Shown: positions 7,794-16,153 of the stretch, piece after piece
Position numbering within the stretch: position 1 is the first letter of the stretch
Layout: each line of letters begins with the position of its first letter
Source: Nocardiopsis potens DSM 45234
Lineage (GTDB): Bacteria; Actinomycetota; Actinomycetes; Streptosporangiales; Streptosporangiaceae
Assembly: GCF_000341105.1 (NCBI RefSeq)
Contig: NZ_ANBB01000056.1
Coordinates: forward strand, 40,854-104,853
Length of the DNA: 64,000 nucleotides
Direction of reading: 5' to 3'
Notes under the pieces: generated by a model
Database searches by the model: none
What the model saw: only the letters and a program-made list of their open reading frames with translations
Told to the model about the DNA's origin: nothing
Program-made: the position numbers and the translations under genes

Positions 7794-8573
7794 ATGAGCG
7801 CCCCCGCGGAGGGCCTCAGGGCCGACGCCAGGCGGAACCGCGCCGCCGTCCTGCGGGCGGCCCGGCGCGCCGTGGCGGCGGAGGGCACGTCCGTCTCACT
7901 CGCCCTGATCGCCCGCGCCGCGGGCGTGGGCGCCGGCACCGTGCACCGGCACTTCCCCACCAAGGAAGGGCTGCTCGAAGCCGTCCTCGCCGCCCAGATC
8001 GACGAACTCGTCGCACGCGCGGAACGCCGGCGCGGCCGCTCCGGGCCCGGCGGAGCCTTCTTCGCGCTCCTCCTCGACACCGTCGAATCGGCGGGCGGGC
8101 GCTCCCGGCTCTGCGGTGCGCTCCGGACCGACGCGGGCTGGCCCCGGACCGTGCTGAGCGCCTCGGCGCTCCGCTTCGAGGAGGCGCTGCGCGACCACCT
8201 GGCCGCGGCGCAGCGTGCCGGCGGTGTCCGCGCCGACGTCACCACCGATGAGGTGAAGGCGCTGGTCGTCGGCTGTGCCGCGATGGTGTCGAGCGGGCCC
8301 GGCGGCGAGCGGATGGCGCGGACCGCGCTGGAGGTGCTGCGCGCGGGGCGGGCGCCGGGCGAGGACGTCACGGAACCGGCGGGCGGTGCGCCGATTCGTG
8401 ACGCGGTGCCCGCGTCCCCGGAGATCCGTGACGGCGCCTTCCCGCCCCGGTGGTGCCGGATTTGCGGGACGCCGCTGGAGGTCCGCGGTACCGGGCGGCC
8501 TGCGCGCTACTGCGGTCCCGCCTGCCGAAAGCGGGCCCAGCGGCGGCGGGAGAGGGAGCGCGCGGGGGCGTGA
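7794..8573 (+). CDS. TetR-family regulator with C-terminal zinc-knuckle tail
   Basis: 259 aa. The N-terminal TetR helix-turn-helix (ARAAGVGAGTVHRHFPTKEGLLEAV, about residues 35-60) binds DNA and the middle region is the ligand and dimer domain. The last 40 residues carry CRICGTPLEVRG...ARYCGPACRKRAQRRR, a four-Cys knuckle with a basic tail that is found alone or as a fusion in actinobacteria. It could add nucleic-acid contact or redox sensing. ATG at 7794 is chosen over GTG at 7782; neither has a strong ribosome-binding site. It probably regulates the divergent NmrA-like gene. Confidence 0.8.
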   Translation: MSAPAEGLRADARRNRAAVLRAARRAVAAEGTSVSLALIARAAGVGAGTVHRHFPTKEGLLEAVLAAQIDELVARAERRRGRSGPGGAFFALLLDTVESAGGRSRLCGALRTDAGWPRTVLSASALRFEEALRDHLAAAQRAGGVRADVTTDEVKALVVGCAAMVSSGPGGERMARTALEVLRAGRAPGEDVTEPAGGAPIRDAVPASPEIRDGAFPPRWCRICGTPLEVRGTGRPARYCGPACRKRAQRRRERERAGA

Positions 8574-8896
8574 CGCGCGGCCCTTCTCCCAGAGGGGCGG
8601 GCCCCGGAGCCGAGGCGGGGAGGGCCGCCCCCTGGCCCTATCGGACCGCCGGATGTTCCGGATCTGCGCCGACGAGCGGTACGACGCCCCTGGCCGCCGC
8701 GGGCTCGGTCCACGCCGGCGGCCGCTCCCTCTGCCTGCACAGCATGCAGAACAGCGTCCGGGGCTCGCTGGAGCTCCCGGCAGGATCGGTGAGCGGCGGG
8801 GCCGCGTCCGCCGCCGAGGGCCGCCCGGAGCGGTATCTCGGCCGTTTCCCGGCTCCGGGGCCGTGGCGGTCGGGGGCCGGGCGCTACGTTGAGGGC
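8574..8896. other. Gap between the TetR and LAL genes
   Basis: No independent gene. An open frame continues upstream from the LAL gene through this gap and into the TetR gene, but its translation is compositionally random and has no homologous look. The only feature seen is the TACGTT -10-like hexamer at 8885-8890. Confidence 0.5.
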
Positions 8897-8899
8897 GTG
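8885..8899 (+). promoter_or_regulatory. -10 element placing the TSS at the LAL start codon
   Basis: TACGTT (8885-8890) fits the TAnnnT actinobacterial -10 and is followed by six bases and then the GTG start at 8897. This predicts a leaderless transcript. No convincing -35. Confidence 0.45.
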
Positions 8900-11611
8900 C
8901 TTATGGGGCGGGACGAGGAGGAGGCCGCCGTCGCCCGGCTGGTCGACGGGGCGCGGGCCGGGGTGAGCGGGGCGCTGGTGGTGCGCGGGGAGGCCGGGAT
9001 CGGCAAGACCGCGCTGCTGGACGCCGCCGCGCGCGGCGCCGACGGGGTGCGGGTGCTGCGGGCGACCGGGGTGGAGGCCGAGTCCGGGCTGCCGTTCGGC
9101 GCGCTGCACATGCTGCTCCGTCCGGTGCTGCCCGCCGTCGACGGGCTGCCGGAGGCCCAGGCCGCGGTGGTCCGCGGCGCCCTCGGGCTGTCCGAGGCGG
9201 AGCCGGGCGAGCGGTTCCTGGTCGGCCTGGCGGTGCTCACCCTCCTGTCCGATCTGGCCGCCCGGCGCCCGGTGCTGTGCCTGGTCGACGACGCGCACTG
9301 GCTCGACGACGCCTCCGCCGACGTGCTGCTGTTCGCCGCCCGCCGGCTGCACGCCGAAGGGGTGGCGTTCGTCTTCGCCGCGCGCGACGGGTTCGACGCG
9401 CCCGGCATCGAGGAGCTCGCGCCCGCGCCGCTGGACCGGGAGGCCGCCGTCGGGCTGCTCGCCGACCGCTTCCCCGGTCTCCCCCGCGACGTGCGGGACC
9501 GGGTCCTCGCCGAGGCCGAGGGGAATCCGCTGGCCCTGGTCGAGCTGCCCGGCGGCCTCACCGGTGAGCAGCGGGCCGGCCGCGCCGCCGCGCCGGCCGC
9601 GTTCCCGGTCCGGCGGCGGGTGCTGGACTCGCTGGGCGCCCGCATCGACCGGCTGCCCGAGGGGACCCGGCTGCTGCTGGCCGTCGCCGCCGCCGAGGGC
9701 ACCGGCGAGCTGGGCACCGTGCTCCAGGCCGGGCGGGCGCTCGGCGCCGCCGAGACCGACCTGGACCCGGCCGAGCGGGCCGGCCTGGTGCACGTCTCCG
9801 GGGTCGCGCTCGCCTTCCGCCACCCGCTGATCCGCTCCGCGTGCTACCAGGCGGCGGCGCCGTCGCTGCGGCTGGCGATCCACCGCGCCCTGGCCGGGGT
9901 GCTCGACGGGGACCGGCGGGCGCTGCAGCTCGCCGCGGCCGCCACCGGCCCGGACGACGGCACCGCCGCCGAGCTGGAGCGGGCCGCCGAGCGGGCCCGG
10001 CGGCGGGGGGCCCTGCCCTCCGCGGTGCCGTTCTACGAGCGCTCCGCCGAGCTCAGCGCCGACGCCGCGGACCGGGCCCGGCGGCTCACCCGGGCCGCCC
10101 AGTCCTCGATCACCGTGGGCCGCACCGAGCGGGCGGACGCCCTCGCCGAGCAGGCGGCGGCGCTGACCCGCGACCCGGTGCTGCTGGCGGGCACCGCGAT
10201 GGTGCGCGGCACCATGGAGATCGAGCGGGGCGTGCCGGCCCGGGCGGCGCGGGTGCTGCTCGACCGCGCCGCGCCGATCACCGGCCGGGATCCGGCGCTC
10301 GCGCTGACCCTGCTGGTCATGGCCGCCGATGCGGCGTGGGCGGCCGGGGAGGGCGAGGCGGTGCGGGAGGCGGCGCGGCTGGCGGAGGGGATCTCCGCGG
10401 AGCCGGGCGGCGCGGACGGGTTCCTGCCCGCGCCGGGGCCGGTCGCCGCGTCCGTGGCCGCGCTCGGCCTGCTCGCCGCGGGCGACGTCCGGGGCGCGCT
10501 GCCGCGGCTGCGCGGCGCGGTCGAGTCGGCCCGGTCCAGCCCGCCGGACAGCCTCATCGTCCGGCTGCACCTGTGCGCGGCGGCGCTGCTCATCGGGGAC
10601 GACGAGGCGGCCGCGGAGCTGGCGGGCGCGGACGCCGCCGCCGCCTGCGGGCGCGGGCTGCTCGGCGCGCTCCCCGCGGTGCTGCAGATGCAGGCGCAGG
10701 CGCAGCTGATGGCCGGTCGGCACCGCGACGCCGCCCTGTCGCTGGCGGAGGCGCTGGCCTTCGCGCGCGACACCGGGCAGACGCACCGCGGCGCCCGGCT
10801 GAGCGCGGTGGCCGCGCGGGCCGCGGCGATCGAGGGCGATGGGGAGCGCTGCCGCCGCCTCGCCGGGCGGTCCGCCGGGACCGCGGAGTCGGCGGCGGCC
10901 GCGGAGTGCGCGCTCGGCCTGCTCGACCTGGCCTCCGGCCGCCCGGCCGAGGCGCTGCGCCGGTTCGCCGGGGCGCTGTCCGGTCCGGCGCGCGCCACCG
11001 GGCCGGCCGTCTCCTCCTCCGCCGACCTGGTCGAGGCGGCGGTGCTGGCCGGGGAGCCCGAGTGCGGCCGGAAGGCGCTCGCCGGGTTCGAGGTGTGGGC
11101 GCGGGCCTCGGACCGGCCGTGGGCCCGGGCGCTGGTGGAGCGCTGCCATGCCCTGCTCTCCGGCCCGGACGAGGCGGGCGGGCGCTTCGCCGCGGCGATG
11201 GCGGAGCACGAGGCCGGCGGGCGGCCGTTCGAGCGCGCCCGGACCGCGCTGCTGTACGGGGAGTGGCTCCGCCGGCGCAAGCGGCGGGGCGAGGCGCGGG
11301 ATCTGCTCCGCACCGCGCTGGAGGTCTTCGAGCGGCTGGGCGCCGCCCCGTGGGCCGGGCGGGCCCGCGCCGAGCTGCGCGCGGCCGGTGAGGCCGCCCC
11401 GGCCGGGGGCGGCGGCGCGCCGGCGTCCCTGCTCACCCCGCAGGAGCTGCAGATCGCCCGGTTGGCCGCGGACGGCGTGAGCAACCGCGAGATCGCCGCG
11501 CGGCTCTTCCTGAGCCACCGCACCGTCGAGTACCACCTGTACAAGGCCTATCCGAAGCTCGGCGTCCGGTCCCGCGCGGACCTGGCCCGTCTGGACCTCT
11601 CCGACGGCTGA
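8897..11611 (+). CDS. LAL-family (large LuxR) transcriptional regulator
   Basis: 904 aa, the normal size for LAL regulators. An N-terminal AAA/NB-ARC-like ATPase has Walker A GEAGIGKT at residues 31-38 and Walker B-like LCLVDDAHWLDD near residue 130. A long helical, TPR-like middle follows, then a C-terminal LuxR helix-turn-helix (LTPQELQIARLAADGVSNREIAARLFLSHRTVEYHL). These proteins activate catabolic or secondary-metabolite operons in response to a ligand plus ATP. GTG at 8897 is chosen because MLMGRDEEE is the conserved N-terminus. The adjacent MDR reductase, FrnE-like and MFS genes are plausible targets. A hairpin terminator follows the gene. Confidence 0.88.
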   Translation: MLMGRDEEEAAVARLVDGARAGVSGALVVRGEAGIGKTALLDAAARGADGVRVLRATGVEAESGLPFGALHMLLRPVLPAVDGLPEAQAAVVRGALGLSEAEPGERFLVGLAVLTLLSDLAARRPVLCLVDDAHWLDDASADVLLFAARRLHAEGVAFVFAARDGFDAPGIEELAPAPLDREAAVGLLADRFPGLPRDVRDRVLAEAEGNPLALVELPGGLTGEQRAGRAAAPAAFPVRRRVLDSLGARIDRLPEGTRLLLAVAAAEGTGELGTVLQAGRALGAAETDLDPAERAGLVHVSGVALAFRHPLIRSACYQAAAPSLRLAIHRALAGVLDGDRRALQLAAAATGPDDGTAAELERAAERARRRGALPSAVPFYERSAELSADAADRARRLTRAAQSSITVGRTERADALAEQAAALTRDPVLLAGTAMVRGTMEIERGVPARAARVLLDRAAPITGRDPALALTLLVMAADAAWAAGEGEAVREAARLAEGISAEPGGADGFLPAPGPVAASVAALGLLAAGDVRGALPRLRGAVESARSSPPDSLIVRLHLCAAALLIGDDEAAAELAGADAAAACGRGLLGALPAVLQMQAQAQLMAGRHRDAALSLAEALAFARDTGQTHRGARLSAVAARAAAIEGDGERCRRLAGRSAGTAESAAAAECALGLLDLASGRPAEALRRFAGALSGPARATGPAVSSSADLVEAAVLAGEPECGRKALAGFEVWARASDRPWARALVERCHALLSGPDEAGGRFAAAMAEHEAGGRPFERARTALLYGEWLRRRKRRGEARDLLRTALEVFERLGAAPWAGRARAELRAAGEAAPAGGGGAPASLLTPQELQIARLAADGVSNREIAARLFLSHRTVEYHLYKAYPKLGVRSRADLARLDLSDG

Positions 11612-11624
11612 GCGGACGTCGGGC

Positions 11625-11661
11625 CCGCCACTGGGCCCGCACGTGGCGGGCCCAGTGGCGG
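11625..11661 (+). terminator. Hairpin terminator after the LAL gene
   Basis: Perfect 16-bp inverted repeat (11625-11640, CCGCCACTGGGCCCGC, with 11646-11661) around ACGTG. It begins 13 bp after the stop codon. Confidence 0.75.
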
Positions 11662-11750
11662 CACGGATTCGGGCCGGTGGGGTGCGCGCCTACCGTTCTG
11701 TTCTGCGCCCCGGCACCGGGCCGGGCGCGGAGCGGAAGGGCGGGAGTCCG

Positions 11751-12695
11751 ATGAGCAAGGCCGTCGTGTTCCACGAGCCGGGCGGGCCCGAGGTGCTGCA
11801 GGTCGTCGAGGCCGAGGTGCCCGGGGCCGGTCCCGGGGAGGTGCTGATCGAGGTGATGGCCGCCGGGGTGCAGCCGTTCGACGTGGCCGTCGTCGAGGGC
11901 TGGCTGCCGGCGGTGGTCGGGCCGATGGACTACCCGCGCATCCCCGGCAACGAGTACGCCGGGGTGGTGCGGGAGGTCGGCGAGGGCGTCTCCGGGTTCG
12001 CGCCCGGGGACGAGGTGCTCGGGTTCAACGTGCTCGGCTCCTACCGCGAGCACGCGGTCTTCCCCGCCGACCAGATCACCGCCAAGCCGGCGAACATGCC
12101 GTGGGAGGTCGCCGGCGGTTTCACCGCGGCCGCGCAGACCGCGCACATCGCCCTGCAGGACATGGGGCTCGGCGCGGGCGAGACGCTGCTGGTGCACGGT
12201 GCCGCCGGGGCGGTGGGCGCGATGGCCGTGCAGCTCGCCCGTTTGAAGGGCGCGACCGTGATCGGCGCCGCCCGGGAGCCGCAGCACGACCACCTGCGGT
12301 CGCTGGGCGCGCTCCCGGTCTCCTACGGCGACGGCTTCGCCGACCGGGTGCGGGCCCTGGCCCCGGAGGGGGCGGTGCACGGCGCGATCGACGGGGTCGG
12401 CGGGCACGCCCTGGACGCCTCGCTGGAGCTGGTCGCGGACCGTTCGCGCATCTTCACCCTGGTCGAGCACGGCAAGGCGGCCGATCTGGGGGTGCGGACC
12501 GTCCCGCCGAAGCGCTCCGCGGCGCGCCTGGCCGAGCTCGCCGACCTGTACGCCCAGGGGAGGCTCCGGGTGCACCTGCACCGCACCTTCCCGCTGGAGA
12601 AGGCGGCCGACGCGCACCGCCACTACAAGGCGGGCGGCATCCGCGGAAAGATCGTGCTCACCACCGCCGCCCTGCGCGGCGCGACCGGCGCGTGA
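11751..12695 (+). CDS. NAD(P)-dependent MDR oxidoreductase (quinone reductase type)
   Basis: 314 aa zinc-free medium-chain reductase. The N-terminal GroES-like domain has IEVMAAGVQPFDVAVVEGW and IPGNEYAGVVREVGEGVSGFAPGDEVLGF. The nucleotide-binding motif is LLVHGAAGAVGAMAVQLARLKGATVIG, where the AAGAVG loop is typical of NADPH-binding quinone oxidoreductases. No catalytic or structural zinc Cys cluster is visible. ATG at 11751 follows AAGGGCGGGAG. It starts 89 bp after the LAL terminator hairpin, so it probably has its own promoter (TACCGT near 11691). The substrate is unknown. Confidence 0.85.
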   Translation: MSKAVVFHEPGGPEVLQVVEAEVPGAGPGEVLIEVMAAGVQPFDVAVVEGWLPAVVGPMDYPRIPGNEYAGVVREVGEGVSGFAPGDEVLGFNVLGSYREHAVFPADQITAKPANMPWEVAGGFTAAAQTAHIALQDMGLGAGETLLVHGAAGAVGAMAVQLARLKGATVIGAAREPQHDHLRSLGALPVSYGDGFADRVRALAPEGAVHGAIDGVGGHALDASLELVADRSRIFTLVEHGKAADLGVRTVPPKRSAARLAELADLYAQGRLRVHLHRTFPLEKAADAHRHYKAGGIRGKIVLTTAALRGATGA

Positions 12696-12891
12696 GCCCG
12701 GTTCCGCGCTCCTTTCCCCCGTCCGCGTGTCGGCGCGGCAGGCGGGGTCGGTGCCGGGGCGCCCCGGCACCGGTCCGGTCCCTGTTCCGCACCCCCGGTC
12801 GGGATCGGCCCGCGTCTCCGGCGCGGCCGCCCCTCCCCCTTCCGGAACCTCCACGACTCAGGGCCTCATGCGCCCGGAAAGGCAGGACCCC

Positions 12892-13545
12892 ATGGCCTCC
12901 GCCACCACCGGCACCACCCTCGACGTCTGGGTGGACATCGTCTGCCCCTGGTGCTGGATCGGCACCCGGAACCTGACCGCCGCCCTGGATCGCCTCCCCG
13001 GGGCGGACCGGGTCGAGGTGCGGTGGCGGGCGTTCGAGCTGCGCCCGGGCGGGCCGGAGCGGCCCGGCCTGCGGCTCGCCGAGGTCATGCGCACCGAGTG
13101 GGGCTTCGACGAGGAGCAGGCCGCCGCGGTCGTGACCCGGGTGAAGGCCGGCGGCCGGGCCGTCGGGCTCGACCTGGACCCGGAGAACGTGCGGCCGTTC
13201 GACACCTTCGACGCGCACCGGCTGGTCCGGCTCGCCTCCGAGCACGGTGCGGCCGGGCCGGTGCTGGAGCGGCTGTTCCACGCCTACCACGTGGACCACG
13301 CCGAGCTGGGCGGGCGGGACGCGCTCACCGCGCTGGCCGCCGAGGCCGGTCTGGACCCGGCCGCCACCGAGGAGATGTGGCGGACCGGGGCGCACGCCGA
13401 CGGCGTGCGGCGCGACCGCGAGCTGGCGGTCGAGGCGGGGGTGACCGGGGTGCCGTCCTACCGGGTGAACGGCGGGAAGGCGGTCTCCGGTGCGCTCGGC
13501 CCCGATGAGCTGCTGTCCCTGCTCCGCGAAGCGGAGCGGGGGTGA
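12892..13545 (+). CDS. DsbA-family protein, FrnE-like
   Basis: 217 aa thioredoxin-fold protein of the FrnE/2-hydroxychromene isomerase-like group. The redox motif CPWC appears in VDIVCPWCWIGTRNL (about residues 12-26), with the cis-proline loop GVTGVPSYRVNG near residue 185. There is no signal peptide, so it is cytoplasmic. Start at 12892 follows AAGGCAGG. The last four bases overlap the GTG start of the MFS gene, so they are co-transcribed. FrnE proteins act as oxidoreductases or isomerases, some in polyketide pathways, but no such pathway is adjacent. Confidence 0.85.
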   Translation: MASATTGTTLDVWVDIVCPWCWIGTRNLTAALDRLPGADRVEVRWRAFELRPGGPERPGLRLAEVMRTEWGFDEEQAAAVVTRVKAGGRAVGLDLDPENVRPFDTFDAHRLVRLASEHGAAGPVLERLFHAYHVDHAELGGRDALTALAAEAGLDPAATEEMWRTGAHADGVRRDRELAVEAGVTGVPSYRVNGGKAVSGALGPDELLSLLREAERG

Positions 13546-14957
13546 GCGCGGACCCGGTGCCCGGTCCTGCGCCGGCGCCGCGCACCGTCGCCGCGGTCTC
13601 GACCGGGCTGCTCCTGGGCGTGCTGCTGTCGGCGCTGGACCAGATGATCGTCGCCACCGCGCTGCGGACCATCGCCGAGCGGCTGGGCGGCGCGGAGGTC
13701 CAGGCCTGGGCGATGTCGGCCTACCTGGTGGCCTCGGTGGTGTCCACGCCGGTCTACGCGAAGCTCTCCGACGTGTACGGGCGGCGCCCGCTTTACACCG
13801 CCTCGGTCGGGATCTTCCTCCTCGGGTCGCTGCTGTGCGGGCTGGCCTGGTCCATGCCGGTGCTGGCGGTGTTCCGCGCCGTGCAGGGGCTGGGCGCCGG
13901 CGGGCTGATGGCGCTGGCCCTGGCGGTCCTCGCCGACCTGCTGCCGCCGGAGCGCCGGGTGCGCCACCAGGCGTGGCTCGGCGCGGCGTTCGCGGTGGCG
14001 AGCGTCGCCGGGCCGGTGCTGGGCGGCTTCTTCGCCGGGGCCGGCACCCTGCTGGGGGTGGACGGGTGGCGCTGGGCGTTCCTGGTGAACCTGCCGGTCG
14101 GGGCGGCGGCACTGGCCCTGGTCGCGGGGGCGCTGCCGCGGCCGGCCCGCGGCCCGGCGCGCCGCGTCGACCTGCTCGGCGGGGTGCTGCTGGTCGCGGC
14201 GGTCGTCCCGGTGCTGCTGCTCGCCGAGTTCGGTGCCGAGTGGGGGTGGGCCTCCCCGGCCGCCGCCGCGGCCGGTGCGGTGGCGGCGGCGGGCGCGGTG
14301 CTGTTCGTCCGCACCGAGCGGGCGCTGGGCGATGATGCGCTGCTCCCGCCCCGCCTGTTCCGGAACCGCACGTTCACCCTGGTCAACGCGGTGAACTTCG
14401 CGGCGGGCATCGGGATCTTCGGCGGTCTGCTGCTGCTCCCGCTGCACCTGCAGGCGGTGATGGGGCTCTCCCCGACGGAGGCGGGGCTGATGCTGGTGCC
14501 GCAGACCGCGGCGATCATCGCGGCCGGCCGGATCGCCGGCCCGATCGCGGTGCACGGCGGCCACCGCCCGATGCTGGTGCTGAGCACGGCGTGGATGGCC
14601 GGCTCCATGGCCGGCTTCTCCGCCCTCGGCGCGGACTCCCCGCTGTGGGCGGTGGGCCTGCTCGCCGCCGCCATGGGCCTGGGCACCGGGGTGTTCTTCC
14701 AGGTGGTCGTGGTCGCCCTGCAGGACGGGGTGCCTCCGGAGGACGTGGGCGTGGCCAGCGGCCTGTTCACCTTCTTCCGCCAGATCGGCGGCACGGTGGG
14801 CACCGTCGCCCTCGGCGCCCTCGCCTTCGGCCTCGGCCCGCTGGAGCACTCCATCGGCACCGCCTACCTGGCCGTGGCGGGCGTGCTGCTGGCGAGCGCC
14901 CTGCTCCCCTTGGCGGCCCCGTCGAGGACGGGCGGGAACCGGGCGCCCACCGGATGA
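13542..14957 (+). CDS. MFS drug exporter (DHA2/EmrB-QacA type)
   Basis: 471 aa polytopic membrane protein with about 12-14 hydrophobic segments. Family signatures are LDQMIVATALRTIAERLGG in helix 1, AKLSDVYGRRPLYTAS (motif A, loop 2-3), and GAAFAVASVAGPVLGGFF with WRWAFLVNLPVG (motif C and the following loop). It should be a proton-driven multidrug exporter. GTG start overlaps the FrnE-like stop (GTGA), which implies translational coupling. A GC hairpin follows the stop. Confidence 0.88.
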   Translation: MSADPVPGPAPAPRTVAAVSTGLLLGVLLSALDQMIVATALRTIAERLGGAEVQAWAMSAYLVASVVSTPVYAKLSDVYGRRPLYTASVGIFLLGSLLCGLAWSMPVLAVFRAVQGLGAGGLMALALAVLADLLPPERRVRHQAWLGAAFAVASVAGPVLGGFFAGAGTLLGVDGWRWAFLVNLPVGAAALALVAGALPRPARGPARRVDLLGGVLLVAAVVPVLLLAEFGAEWGWASPAAAAAGAVAAAGAVLFVRTERALGDDALLPPRLFRNRTFTLVNAVNFAAGIGIFGGLLLLPLHLQAVMGLSPTEAGLMLVPQTAAIIAAGRIAGPIAVHGGHRPMLVLSTAWMAGSMAGFSALGADSPLWAVGLLAAAMGLGTGVFFQVVVVALQDGVPPEDVGVASGLFTFFRQIGGTVGTVALGALAFGLGPLEHSIGTAYLAVAGVLLASALLPLAAPSRTGGNRAPTG

Positions 14958-14964
14958 GCTCGGG

Positions 14965-14996
14965 ACCGCCCCGGTCCCGTCCGGGGTCGGGGCGGT
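14965..14996 (+). terminator. Hairpin terminator after the MFS gene
   Basis: 9-bp inverted repeat ACCGCCCCG (14965-14973) with CGGGGCGGT (14988-14996), eight bases after the stop. A second hairpin, GCGTGAAG/CTTCACGC, follows at 15011-15038. Confidence 0.6.
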
Positions 14997-15138
14997 GCCG
15001 GAAATCAGTCGCGTGAAGGGCTCGGCGGAGCTTCACGCCCCGATGCCGAGCTCCGCCATCAGCCGCCATACCCGGGTGGACCGGCACTCCGTTCTCTTCT
15101 CCTTCCGCTCTCCCGTTATGAGGGGTTCTCCGAAGGTG

Positions 15139-15630
15139 TCAGCGCATGGTCGACGCCGGTCGGATCTTGGTCAGGAAGTCGGCCCAGGTGACCAGGGGCC
15201 CGCGGTGCCCCTCGGGCGCGGCGGCGAAGGGGCCGTAGCGCGGATCGCCGCCGGTCGGCACCTGCCCCCACGCCTGCGCCAGGGCCTCAGCGAGGAAGAG
15301 TCCGCGCCCGTGCGTCCGGTCCACGGCCGGCGGCAGAACCGCGGCGGTCCCCTCCGCGCACCCCTGATCGACGATTTCCAGGTGAACGATCCCGCTGGAC
15401 AGGCCGACCAGGGTCAGGCCGACGCGCCCGCCGGGGCGGCCCGAGGCGGTGTAGCGGATCGCGTTGGTGAAGAACTCGCTGGCCACCAGCTCCACGGCGT
15501 CGGCCACGTCGGGGAAGGGGTGCAGCAGCGAGCGCGTCCACAGCCGGGCCTGGCTGCACTGCTCGGGCCGGCCCGGCAGGGCGAGGCCGCCGGAGACGGT
15601 CGCGACGGGTTCCAGGACCTGCACGGCCAT
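15139..15630 (-). CDS. HATPase-type ATP-binding protein (anti-sigma-factor-like)
   Basis: 163 aa, a stand-alone GHKL ATPase like those in actinomycete abaA/whiJ clusters. The N-box is AVELVASEFFTNAIRYT (about residues 45-61), the G1 box is EIVDQG, and a degenerate glycine box THGRGLFLAEAL follows. Such proteins resemble SpoIIAB/RsbW anti-sigma kinases, but many have no known sigma target. ATG at 15630 overlaps the upstream stop by one base (TGATG), giving coupled translation. It is read divergently from the WhiJ-like regulator at 16154. Confidence 0.8.
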   Translation of the reverse strand: MAVQVLEPVATVSGGLALPGRPEQCSQARLWTRSLLHPFPDVADAVELVASEFFTNAIRYTASGRPGGRVGLTLVGLSSGIVHLEIVDQGCAEGTAAVLPPAVDRTHGRGLFLAEALAQAWGQVPTGGDPRYGPFAAAPEGHRGPLVTWADFLTKIRPASTMR

Positions 15631-15968
15631 CACGCGGCCTCCGCCCACCCGGTGCGGAACCCGCGCGCCCGGGGCCGCCGGGCGAACAGGTCCACCACGT
15701 CCGACCGGGGATGCCGGACGAGCATCCGCGCGGCCCTGCCCGGCGCCGCCGCCGGGGCCTGGCCGCGCTTTCCCCAGATGAACCACCATTCGCCGCCGAT
15801 CCGCACCGCCACCACCGCCACGCGGCGACCGTCGGCGTCGGTGGTGTAGAGCACCGGGTGGTCCGAGGATCCGAGTGCGATCAGCGCGGTGCGTCCCAGG
15901 ACGCGGATCTCGTCCTGCAGGTCGGTGAGCAGAGCGGCACGCCCTCCATGCACATATGACGACTCCAT
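15630..15968 (-). CDS. Hypothetical protein coupled to the HATPase gene
   Basis: 112 aa, no family recognised. It has a helical N-terminus, a central beta-rich part (HPVLYTTDADGRRVAVVAVRIGGEWWFIWGK) and a basic C-terminus. Genes of this sort regularly sit between WhiJ-like regulators and small GHKL ATPases in actinomycetes, which suggests a partner or substrate of the ATPase. Start ATG at 15968 is preceded by GAGGAGTCGCC. It is transcribed away from the WhiJ-like gene across a 185-bp AT-rich region with repeated GAGAAT/ATTCTC sites. Confidence 0.6.
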   Translation of the reverse strand: MESSYVHGGRAALLTDLQDEIRVLGRTALIALGSSDHPVLYTTDADGRRVAVVAVRIGGEWWFIWGKRGQAPAAAPGRAARMLVRHPRSDVVDLFARRPRARGFRTGWAEAA

Positions 15969-16003
15969 GGCGACTCCTCCTCATCGAGAACACCTCTGAC
16001 GAC

Positions 16004-16039
16004 GAGAATGAGTTAAGCATGTATTCTCTTTCCATTCTC
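16004..16039. promoter_or_regulatory. GAGAAT/ATTCTC repeat cluster, candidate operator
   Basis: GAGAAT at 16004-16009 faces ATTCTC at 16023-16028, and a further ATTCTC lies at 16034-16039, one helical turn on (11 bp). The patch is AT-rich and lies between the two divergent transcription units, so a WhiJ-like operator is plausible. Confidence 0.4.
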
Positions 16040-16153
16040 AAGCTTTGAAAAATTCCATCCGGAGGGATACACCGGTCTCACCCCGAAGTGAGGAGGGGTG
16101 GCTTGCTTCTCGCTAGGCTCGCGATGTCAGAACCCTGTCCACCAGGAGGTTTC

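Noticed and set aside
8450..8896. N-terminal extension of the LAL gene to 1053 aa
   Set aside because: The extra residues overlap the TetR gene and have no family similarity, while the LAL family starts at MLMGRDEEE.
8897..14957. A secondary-metabolite cluster suggested by LAL, MDR, FrnE-like and MFS genes
   Set aside because: No polyketide, peptide or terpene synthase is present, so at most this is a small resistance or catabolic group.
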